Source of the DNA: Aquilaria yunnanensis
Lineage: Eukaryota > Streptophyta > Magnoliopsida > Malvales > Thymelaeaceae
Reading direction: 5' to 3'
NCBI GenBank assembly: GCA_039654915.1
Contig: CM077599.1
Span: 2,048,501 to 2,112,500 of the forward strand
Length of the DNA: 64,000 nucleotides
Below the pieces are notes generated by a model. It saw nothing but the letters and a program-made list of their open reading frames with translations. It did not search any database and had not been told where the DNA came from. Position numbers and translations under genes: made by a program. The first letter of the stretch is position 1. Each line of letters begins with the position of its first letter. This document shows, piece after piece, positions 55,173-64,000 of the stretch.

Positions 55173-56138
55173 ATGGGAAGCGGGTATTTTGGGGAGCTGA
55201 AAGGTTTGGGAAATGAAAGAGGATCATCATCATCATCATCATCATCAAGAAAAGGGAAGAATAAGAGCAGTTCAGAGAAGCCGAAGCAGCCACAGAGAGG
55301 GCTTGGTGTTGCCCAACTGGAGAAGATCAGGTTACATGGAGAGCTCAACTCTGCTGCCTATCACTATCCTTCATCTATCCCTACCAATTTCAACCAGGTA
55401 GCTACCTATTCCTACTCCTCCAAAATATGTATATATATCCTAATTATACCAGTTTTCCTCCTTTCTTTGTTTTTAACAAGGCAACCCGCCTCAGCCTCAC
55501 AAATTTTAATATTTCCAAGCGCAATTAATTGGTTGGATGTGTGTGTGTGTGTGAGATTAATGTATATATATATGTATGTATATGCAGGAAGACCAAAGAG
55601 TGCAGGCAGCATATTCATCAATACCTTCATCATCGTTTTCTTATTCAACCTCTTCAACTTCCCCGCCTTCTAATTATGGTTTCCAGTACCCAGCAGCTGC
55701 TAATAATGTAATGGTATGCGGCGTTTATTCTCCCTTTCATTTCTAATTAACCTACACACCTATATATATATATATATATATTTCTAATTAATTCTTCACA
55801 TAATTCTGCTTCAATTCATCTGATATACGTTTAGTTAGGGCACTGTGTTGCTAGCTCCTCCTTGCTAATTAGCACTATGATTGAGCAGCAGCAAGTTAAC
55901 TCATTTTTGTTCTTTCATTTAGCTCCTTTGTTTTAATTTCTCTTCTGCTTTTTGGCTCAACAGTTAAAATGTTGGCACGTACACTTAGTAGATCTTCTCG
56001 CTCTAATTAAAGGAAGGGAGGGATGATGATGAGCTCAATTAACTAGACATTTGTAATTAAAGTTGCAGGGAAATTAGATATAGAATTAATTGAGGTATAG
56101 TGATTTTTTTTTTTTTTGGGTTGTAACGGCAACGGAAG

Positions 56139-56178
<40 letters not shown>

Positions 56179-57985
56179 GTAGTGTAGATAAGCAATAAAC
56201 CAGTACGTACAAAGGATGTAACAATGAGCTAGCTAGATTAAGGAACACACGTATATAACCAAGATAGACTCAACTCTACAGGCATCCATATATATAGTTA
56301 CTTTAAATCCAATTCTTAACAGCTAACTAGGATCGTAGGAGCACATATTATATCCATTCAACCCAACTACAACTCAGTTCTGGGCATGCACCTATATATA
56401 TATCCACAGGTCTGAGCTTTTCGAACCTTGTTAAAAAATCACATTAATTATTTCTTCTCCGGATCTCCATATATATAACCCGTACCGAAATAAAACACAC
56501 CGCTAATTCCCAATATTTTCTCTGCGACTTTTTAAGAGGCGGGGTGGGCAGTTCATTTAAAATTTCAACAGCATTAACAGCTGATAGTGATTATTGATTA
56601 TTATGTGCATTATATATAATTAGCTGCCCTGAACATCATACCACCTGCATGGTCATATATATATATATAATTAAATTAACACGTATATATCTAATTAATT
56701 GTGTGTGTGTGTGTATTGCATAAATACTGCAGATGGGGATTGGTCATGAATATGAAAGAGCAAACATCAGATTTTCTGACTCTCAAGCTGCCACTACAGC
56801 TTGGTATGCTTGCTTATGACTTGTACAGCTTAATTCTTCTCATGGTCTTCAGTGAACATATATATATATATATATATATGTGCAATAAGTTTCATCTAAT
56901 TAGTCAATCAAATAATTAAACGAATTAACTTTATTCCTAACTAGCCGGCTAGTTATGGATTCAATTACATCTCTACCTTTTGTTTACCGCTGTACACAAT
57001 CTAATTTCTTTCGCTTTCACAAAAATAATTAACTTGTCTTTACTGATAGATGTGTGTATTTATATATATATATGCTAGTTTGATTGATATATTCTGTTGG
57101 GTGCGGGACACAGTTGGTACTCTAGCAGTAACATGTTGGAGACTCAACAGATTGCACAACCGAGCATGACAAGACAACTTCTTATAAGCCCAGATGTTGA
57201 GGTAACTGATGAGTAGCTCGCTAGTTTTGTCCTCCATACATACATACATACATAATTAATACCTTGTGAAACTAGCTAGCTAGCTCATGATTAACCCATG
57301 CGCATCTGTTGATACTTGATAGGTTGTGGCTAAACACTTCTCTTAAGTTCCGTGAAATTATTACGCGCGCATATCATCATTTTTCTAGAAGTAAATAGCT
57401 ACCTAGACTTTGCAAGTCGGTTTGAAAGGCCTACTTGGTCTTGGCTTAATTAATTTTAATGAAGACTATCATTTTATGTAGTTGGTTAGGATTTGAGTCG
57501 TGATTTTGTATAAGAAATTTCTTCTTTTGTACGTTAGCCAGTGAATGAGTTTAAGTTATAATTAGATAGGGTTGTAAATATACTATCTTTTATATCCTTA
57601 TTTGTAAAGTTTTTGAGTGCCCAAAAAAAAAAGTAGGTTGGAAAGTAGAATATATAGAAACACTTAACTGTTGTAGAAAGTATGCATTATTTAGTCCTTG
57701 TGGTTTTAATGAATTGACGGGAATTCATACATACATGAATATAGACACAAGTATTTATCTATATTTATATATGATCACTATTGAATGTTGAGTATTGAGC
57801 CAAGTAATAAAATGACCTAATTTTGATGTGCTGATTAAATTAATTCATAAATTAATTTGCAGGATTCACAAGGGAAAAGAATGAAGAAACATCGGAGCAA
57901 GTCAGTGGGGTCGAGCAGTCAGAACTATGGAGAAGCAAGTGATGAGAACCAAGAATTAGATCTGGAGCTGAGATTGTCACTTTAG
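55173..57985 (+). CDS. TIE1: TIE/SPEAR-type EAR-motif transcriptional repressor (5 exons)
   Basis: Exons by GT-AG and phase: 55173-55397, 55588-55713, 56733-56803, 57114-57201, 57863-57985, giving 210 aa. Seen: a Ser run (residues 18-25, from a TCA repeat), a Lys-rich stretch and the SPOROCYTELESS-like motif KPKQPQRGLGVAQLEKIRL (about 36-54). A Ser/Tyr/Pro-rich middle follows, and the protein ends in ELDLELRLSL, an LxLxL EAR motif. Known: SPEAR/TIE proteins are nuclear adaptors that bring TOPLESS co-repressors to CIN-type TCP factors and so shape leaf growth and cell differentiation. Exon 3 ends in phase 2 and exon 4 restores it with one base, giving ...TTACWYSSSN. Which paralogue (TIE1, TIE2 or a SPEAR) is uncertain; nearness to the EF-Ts polyprotein gene favours TIE1 by synteny. 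Confidence 0.9.
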
Positions 57986-58464
57986 TAATTAAGGTGATTA
58001 GATTAAGCAACTATATATATATGATTAATTTCTTGTGCCCCAAATTAGCAAATCTATTGCGAGTTGAAGATATACAGTATGAGGCAATTATATTTATTGG
58101 TGTTGGACCTTGCGCATGTCATGCATATATACAAGTTGAGCAGGTGAAAGCAATTGCCTTGTTTAAATTTTTTGGTTTGGAAATCTGCAAGGGTTAAGCC
58201 AGATTATAAATATGCCTCATATATAGAATAGATCTATATAGTGAAAGTTTCGTCCTCTGCAAATTGCATGTAGCAGCACCTTATCGATCCTCCAAGACAT
58301 TAATGATCACAACCACTAATTAATAAGTCACCCTGTTTCCCTATTTTTTCTTAATAAAATGCATCTGATATTAATATCACTGGACCATAAAATTTTTGGC
58401 AACAATGGCCAACAATGAGACTACATAACATCTGTCCGGAAAATGAAATCATAATTAAAAAAAT
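57986..58464 (+). other. 3' region of the TIE/SPEAR gene
   Basis: Probable 3' UTR with an AATAAA signal at about 58353. Then intergenic DNA up to the Mutator-like element. Nothing else recognised. Confidence 0.45.
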
Positions 58465-59700
58465 GGGTAAAATTCATGATGGATCACCTAGCTTATTTTT
58501 TTTATCATATCCGGATACCTAACTTTATTTTGTTCCAGCGAGGTACCTTTCCTCCTATTGCGCATCATGTTCAACTACTTTCTGTCAAATTGATTGTTAA
58601 ATTGGATAGAAAATAATGATGTAGCATTAAATAATACTAAAATAAACTTAAAATGATAACTTCAGGCTTCAAACTATTTCAATTACTAATTCTAACCCTT
58701 AAAATTTCACTTAAGTCAATTCTACCCCCTAAACCTTTTAATATTCCATCTTTACTACAATCACCTCACAAGCTGCCTACCCAGTTGCCGCCGCTGACTA
58801 CCCTTTAGCCACCAGCCCAGCTGCTAACCAACTTCCAGCTGCCAACCCCGCAACCGGCCCCGGCCAACACCTCAATTTAACCCGCCCAATTGCCCTCCCG
58901 TTCCCTTCACCACCACCTCCCACACTCCTGCCTCCGTCATTCTCTGATTTCCGATTTCAAACCTAGGAAATCAAGCGTCGAATCAAACCCGAGCCACAAT
59001 CAAACCCAGGAAATCAAGCGTCAAATCAAACCCACAATTTCAAACTCAAAAAATGAAACGTTGAATTGAACCCAGAAAATCCGAGCATGGGAAATCGGGA
59101 ATTGGGAAAGGATCTATGCAGGTGACGTCTGAGACAATTTGCCAGGCTCTAGCGGCGGGCTTAGGAAAGATGAGATCGACAATGGATTTGGGGAAGGAGA
59201 GAATGAGGGATTCGGAGTTGGCGTTCGATTCGGGGGACATGGTTGGCGTCCAATTGAGTCAGTGTCAGGGAGAAGAAAGTCGTTCCTTAGGAGGGCGGTA
59301 GATGATGGGGTTGGCAGCTGGGTTGGTGGCTGAAGGGCAGTCGGCGGTGATTGGGGTGGAGGGTGGTCAACAACGGTTGTGGTGAAGGCGGTCGGCCACG
59401 ACGGATAAGAGAGGAACTTTTGAGGGCTAAGGTTTTGGGGTGGAATTAATTTGGTGGAAGTCCAATGGCTAGAATTAGTAATTGAAAAAAATTTGAGCAC
59501 TGAAGTTATCATTTTAAATTTATTTTGGTATTATTTAATGCAATGTCATTATTTTCCATCAAACTTAACCTTGAAATTAACAGAAAGTACCTAAATAGGA
59601 CACGTAATCAAAGGTAAGGTATCTTGATAGGACAAAATAAAGGTAAGGTACCCAAACAGGATAAAAAAATAAACTAGGTGACCTCTGGTGGATTTTACCT
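58465..59700. mobile_element. Mutator-like element B (near-palindromic)
   Basis: Begins GGGTAAAATTCATGATGG and ends CTGGTGGATTTTACCT. The inverted arms match over at least 260 bp (for example ATTAAATAATACTAAAATAA with its partner near 59530) and further in through CCACCAGCCCAGCTGC-type text, so the element is almost one long hairpin. Flanks TAAAAAAAT and TCAAAAAAT (one mismatch) fit a 9-bp duplication. Interior GC-rich, Pro-rich in translation, no domain. No transposase: non-autonomous. Confidence 0.82.
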
Positions 59701-59710
59701 TTCAAAAAAT

Positions 59711-60985
59711 GGGTAAAATTTACCAGGGTCCCTTAATTTTTTTTAATCTTAATTGAGTACCCTACCTTTAAGTTGTCATAGCGAGGCACCTTACTTCTTA
59801 TTGTGTGTCCTATCTAAGTATTTTTCATTAATTTCAAAGTTATGTTTGACATAAAATGTTGATGTAGCATAAAAAACTGATAAAATAAATCATAAAATAA
59901 CACTAGTAGTCCTCAAATTGTTAAAATCATTAATTCTAACCCTTAAACTTCTACTCAACTCAATTGTATCCCTGAAACCATAATCTCTCGTCTCTACTAC
60001 CAGCCACCGTCTAGCCAACCCCGCCCTTGGCCAACCACACAACCTTCCAGCTGACTGCCATAATCCCTTATACCAAAGACCCAAACTCCTTAGCGTCACC
60101 GCTATACTCCGATGCTTTACCGCTAACCGCCATTTGAACGAATCCTCTCTATGCCTCTCTACTGCCCCTGCTTGTTCCTCGCTTGTCATCACCGCCGCCA
60201 CATCTACTACTTCATAAACTACCGCATCTACTGTTGCCTCGCCCTATAACCCCATCCTCACTCCTCTACTTGAGATCCGATTCACAAAATCTGATTTGAG
60301 AAATAGTTGAGGAAAATTCGATTCGAGTATGCAAAATTGAGCAGAGCAAAATCATAAGGAATCCCCCTTCATTGTGTCGGCCGATCAAAATCCTCACAAA
60401 TCCCCTTCATGTTACTGGCGTCGAAATCGCACTACCTCCACTGCCCTAAAGACCAACAAGCGAGCGAGGAGAAAAGCCCTGATCTCCTCCAACATCTCGC
60501 TTCGCCTTTCCTCTCTGCCTTGGTCTTCACCGTAGCTTCGTCCTCCGAACTTTGATCCATGGTTCATCTAAATCCGGCCATGGTTCACAACAATTGGAAA
60601 GAGGCTTTAAGTTCTGACAAATGCAACAATTTGACATTCTGGGTTTCAACAATGGAAGCTTTAGGTTCTAACATTCGCAGCAATCGGATGAAGGCTTTAG
60701 GCTTGTAGTAATCGATGGATGTTCTGGGTTTCAACGATGGAGGCTTGAGCTTGCAGCAGTTGGATGGACGTTTTTCTTTTCAAATTAACTGGTTTTATTT
60801 GAAAAGATTTTAGTAGTTAAGGAGTTAGATTTAGAATGTTAAAATTTAGAATTGTAGATAAAAAATTTAAAGGATCACAAGTATTATTTTATAATTTATT
60901 TTAATATTTTTTATATTACATCAGTATTCTTTGTTAAACATAACTTTAAAATTAACAAAAAGTATTTAAATAAAACACACAAGAA
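59711..60985. mobile_element. Mutator-like element C, right end truncated
   Basis: Starts GGGTAAAATTTACCAGGG, ten bases after element B, with the same terminal style. The left arm (about 59798-59930) matches in inverted form at about 60860-60985, but roughly the outer 90 bp of the right arm are missing, so the right end is broken near 60985. The core is GC-richer than its flanks. No domain recognised. Confidence 0.7.
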
Positions 60986-61137
60986 CTTGCCAGCCCTCCC
61001 ACCCAATCGCATCGGGTCTGCCCACCGTGTTTGCCAGAACTGCTCGGACCACCTCCTGTATATATATATCTAGTTCCACCAGCAGTCCAGGTAAGCCACC
61101 TCATCATCTTCGGTTTAACCGAGCTCGTGTAATGTAA

Positions 61138-61187
<50 letters not shown>

Positions 61188-61579
61188 AAGTCTCAAGATC
61201 AACCAAATTGATAAAGAAGCTAGTAGAGTCTATTCATATTAAGCAGTTAAGTAAATACTTCTTATAATAGTTCTTACTGTACTTCTTGTCAAAATCAGCA
61301 AAAAAATGACGGCATATTTAAATGAAGCACTCACTCATTAACAAAATAAAACAGAAAAAAGAATTGATTTGGGCGTGATTTTCAGGTACAGACATGATTG
61401 GGCATTTGTGAAATAATAAATAGAATTCGGCATTGGAAAAAATATTGAATACTATATTTTTTAATTTCGAATTGTCTAATTTATTTATATAATTACTTAC
61501 TTATACATACATACATACATATATGTATGTGTGTGGGGGCACAATGATACATACTCTGGAAATATGGTGCAGTGGCCCA
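60986..61579. other. Intergenic DNA with (TA)n microsatellite
   Basis: A (TA)n run of about 42 bp (61140-61181) and a (CATA)n tract near 61504-61525. No gene recognised. Confidence 0.5.
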
Positions 61580-61587
61580 TAATTAAC

Positions 61588-62749
61588 CATAGTTTTAAAA
61601 CCCGGACCATTCCTCAAACCGTTAAGCGTTCAGGGTTATGGTTTAGCTAGTTTAACCGTTAGGTCAAACACATTCTTATATGGAAAAGTTACAATTATCC
61701 CCTGATGTTTATCTTAACCTACTGTTTATTTTCTCTATTTTTGAAAACCTACAATTTGCCCATGATTCTTTTATACTGTCCGATCACAACTTTTGAAACT
61801 GTAATTCAAATTATACGATAGTCATCTTCTAATAATATCGGTCTCTTCAATATTTTTTTATAGTTAATAGACATTTTAAATTATCATTTTTTTCTGTAAA
61901 TAAAACTTTCTTCCTGTAAATGTATATCAGTATTTTTTAAAGCTCGGTTAACTATAAAAAATTATTAAAAAACTATAAATTATTGGAACATAGTTTAATT
62001 TAGGGTTTTAGAAATTGTTGTCGGACACTACAATGGAAAATATGGGCTAAAGTGTATGCTTTTTAAAATAAAGGGGGCAAAATGTAGGTTAGATGAAACC
62101 ATGGGGGGGGGCTTTTGTAATTTACCCTTCTTATATTTGCATTCGAATTATAAGGTGTGCCTTGATTGTAAAAAATAAAATGATATCGCCTTAAATGAAA
62201 AGATGAAAAAAATAAAAGGATTAAGTTGATATTTTTCTTAACAAAAAAAGTCAATCCCAATGAGCTCTTAAAACCTATAACATATCCAAAGCGCCGCAGC
62301 CGCTCTCCTCTCCTCTCACCGTACAATGTCATTTGTCTTATTTCTTTCTCTTCTTCCATCTTTTTCCTTCGTTCTTATTTTTTTTTCCCCGGTTCATACT
62401 GTTCCTATTTTCTTCTTCATTTTCTTTCTTCTTCTTTCCCTATCTTCCTCTTCTCCTTTTCGTCTGTTTTCTGTTTTGTTTTTCTTCTTCCATGTCATTT
62501 TGTTCTTCTTCTGTTTTCTTCTTTTCTAGTCTTGTTATTTTTTTTTTCTTCTTCTTCTTTATTAGTTTTTACAATTTTTGAATATTTGTTTCAAACAGCT
62601 GATTTGAAGGTTTACCGGTTTTATGGTTTTGAGCAGTTTTTTTCAATTTTGACTAAACATAAAAAGGGCCGTTAACCGGACCGTCATAGGTGTCAGTTTG
62701 CAGTTGGACCGATTGGACCGAACTGTCCAGTCCGAGTTTTATAACACTG
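61588..62749. mobile_element. hAT-superfamily element with 8-bp duplication
   Basis: Ends CATAGTTTTAAAACCCGGAC and its inverted partner (reverse complement CAGTGTTATAAAACTCGGAC) flank 1162 bp. A perfect 8-bp duplication TAATTAAC is at 61580-61587 and 62750-62757. Contains a T/C-rich stretch (about 62320-62580) whose long frames are low-complexity. No transposase. A Mutator-like MITE is nested at 61682-62127. Confidence 0.87.
61682..62127. mobile_element. Mutator-like MITE nested in the hAT element
   Basis: 446 bp with ends GGAAAAGTTACAATTATCCC and inverted GGGTAAATTACAAAAGCCCC. The inner arms share TAACCTAC. A perfect 9-bp duplication TTCTTATAT is at 61673-61681 and 62128-62136, the duplication length of Mutator elements. 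Confidence 0.87.
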
Positions 62750-63049
62750 TAATTAACTGTCTCAGTTATTGAAGCAAACACCCCTCTGGAGATGGAGCCC
62801 TGAGACTATGTACCTATGTGCACAAACACCTACTTAACACCGTTAAGTTTCCGTTAGTTTTAAGTATAAATGGTAATTTTTACCTCTTAGGATAAGCCAT
62901 ATTTAATTAGGATAATTATGGAATATATTAAACTTATTCAATTTGTTAACTATGGGAAAGTTTTAAATTTGAATTCATTTGAAAATAAAATACTAATGAA
63001 ACAAATAAATATAATATGATAAATATGGTAATTATTTAAAAACAAGTGA

Positions 63050-63640
63050 ATTGTATTAAATTCTTTAGGCTATGTATTATACTATATGTGAAATAAATTA
63101 AACTAGAAGTCAAATGTATTAATCTGTGCGACAAATTATTCACACAAGAAAATGACATTGCCACGAAAAAAAATAAAACAACTAAACTAATCATCACACC
63201 GGTATTATACTCAATATCATCATAGCCATCAACTGGATGCGAAATGTATGTACTTGAAGTAAAACGTATTAAACTGTAAGTGAATTGTATTAATCTATGC
63301 TGGATGTGTTAAACTGGAAATGAAATGTATTAAACTGTGTAGAATATATATTAAACTGGAAGTGAATTGTATTAAATTATGTGGGCTATATGTATGTAAC
63401 TTTAAGTGAAATATATTAAACTGTATGGGATATGTATTAAACTGTAAGTGAATTGCATTAATCTGTGTGGGATGTGTTAAACTGGAAATGAAAATGTATT
63501 AAACTGTGTAGAATATGTATTGAACTAGAATTGAAATGTATTAAACTAGAAGTCAAATGTATTAATCTATGTGGCAAAACCATCACATGAGAAAATGACA
63601 TTACCACAAAAAAAATAAAAACACAAAAACTCATCATCAC
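63050..63640. repeat. Degenerate minisatellite-like repeats
   Basis: Repeated variants of GTATTAAACTGTAAGTGAATT and TGTGTGGGATGTGTTAAACTG over about 600 bp. A longer block (63098-63190, with ACAAGAAAATGACATTGCCAC) recurs at about 63543-63640. Leads directly to the S40-like frame. Confidence 0.7.
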
Positions 63641-63686
63641 CACCAGTACCATAATCAAGCTGTCGAGGAGGCTCTTGAGGAGCAAG

Positions 63687-64000
63687 ATGGATCCCGGTGT
63701 TGGCAGCGCTACTATGGCAGCGGCAGCAGCGTCGGTGCCAGTGAACATACCAGATCGCTCAAAGATTCTGCAGGGAGAATATGGTAAGCATCTCGGGCGG
63801 GGGAGGAAGGAGAGCGTCGGTGAGGAGGACGACGGAGAGGATGGGAGGGTTCCGCCTCATGAGTATCTGGCGTGGCGATGGGGGGCATCGTCCTTGTTGC
63901 ATGAAGGGATCAGAAGGACGTTGAAGGGGAGAGATTTGAGAAGAGTTAGAAATGTGATTTGGCAGAAAACTGGTTTTGAAGATTATATCGAAAAAAACTT
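63687..64000 (+). CDS. Senescence-regulator (S40/DUF584)-like frame, partial at the window edge
   Basis: From the ATG at 63687 the frame is open to the window end (104 codons, continuing). It shows SVPVNIPDRSKILQGEYG, then VPPHEYLAWRWGASSLLHEG and RRTLKGRDLRRVRNVIWQ, ending KTGFED before an extension. These are the conserved C-terminal blocks of plant S40/senescence-regulator proteins (normally PVNVPDWSK, VPPHEYLA, GRTLKGRDLRRVRNAVW-like, KTGF). The N-terminal half of the family is missing, and an unusual Gly/Arg/Glu linker plus the repeats right upstream suggest a truncated or transposed copy. The frame also stays open upstream of this ATG (LSRRLLRSKM). S40 proteins are small nuclear regulators of leaf senescence; function of this copy doubtful. 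Confidence 0.7.
   Translation, partial: MDPGVGSATMAAAAASVPVNIPDRSKILQGEYGKHLGRGRKESVGEEDDGEDGRVPPHEYLAWRWGASSLLHEGIRRTLKGRDLRRVRNVIWQKTGFEDYIEKN

Overview
The window is nuclear DNA of a flowering plant, most likely a woody dicot. It is AT-rich and has genes with introns, a chloroplast-targeted protein, a plant-specific EAR-motif repressor and many plant transposon families. The species cannot be named from the sequence. Host genes are few: (1) at the left edge, minus strand, the 5' part of the chloroplast EF-Ts polyprotein gene (PETs/EMB2726 type; two S1 domains visible, EF-Ts domains off the window); (2) at 55173-57985, plus strand, a complete five-exon TIE/SPEAR-type gene (SPOROCYTELESS-like, C-terminal EAR motif, 210 aa); (3) at the right edge, a partial senescence-regulator (S40/DUF584) reading frame; (4) a CYP94-like P450 pseudogene fragment at about 14.85-15.29 kb. 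In Arabidopsis EMB2726 and TIE1 lie close together on chromosome 4, so genes 1 and 2 probably mark a conserved block that transposons have inflated here.

The rest is mainly mobile DNA. From 4543 to 9998 lies an old, stop-riddled Ty1/Copia element (166/168-bp LTRs, TSD ATTAT) carrying a nested 883-bp solo LTR (TSD ATATA). Between 10 and 26 kb are AT-rich spacer, Mutator-like elements with long inverted repeats, a Stowaway MITE, a SINE-like piece and a hAT MITE with an 8-bp duplication (AACACAAA). To the right of the TIE gene are two adjacent Mutator-like elements (58465-60985) and a hAT element (61588-62749) with a small Mutator-like MITE nested in it.

The centrepiece is a 26.5-kb, minus-strand Ty3/gypsy element of the Tat/Ogre type at 26700-53244. 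It has 4-kb, almost identical LTRs, a perfect 5-bp duplication (CATAG), a tRNA-Arg primer site and a G-rich polypurine tract. In transcription order it holds an extra ORF1 (564 aa), Gag-protease (1103 aa), a predicted 198-bp intron that would fuse Gag-Pro in frame to Pol, and Pol (RT, two RNase H domains, integrase; 1132 aa). About 9 kb of accessory DNA then precedes the 3' LTR. That region carries four tandem intact genes for a 182-aa basic Cys-rich protein. Its arginine/lysine patch plus C4 finger resembles the nucleic-acid-binding (silencing-suppressor) proteins of carlaviruses. It also carries an intact, intronless LONELY GUY (LOG) cytokinin-activating enzyme gene. Most of these genes have their own TATA box, and an 87-bp repeat array sits upstream of LOG. 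A 27-copy 86-bp satellite closes the element.

My main proposal is that this young retrotransposon has acquired an expressed cargo module (a hormone enzyme plus viral-suppressor-like proteins) driven by internal promoters. The LOG assignment is secure by motif. The viral resemblance of the Cys-rich proteins is pattern recognition and needs a profile search.
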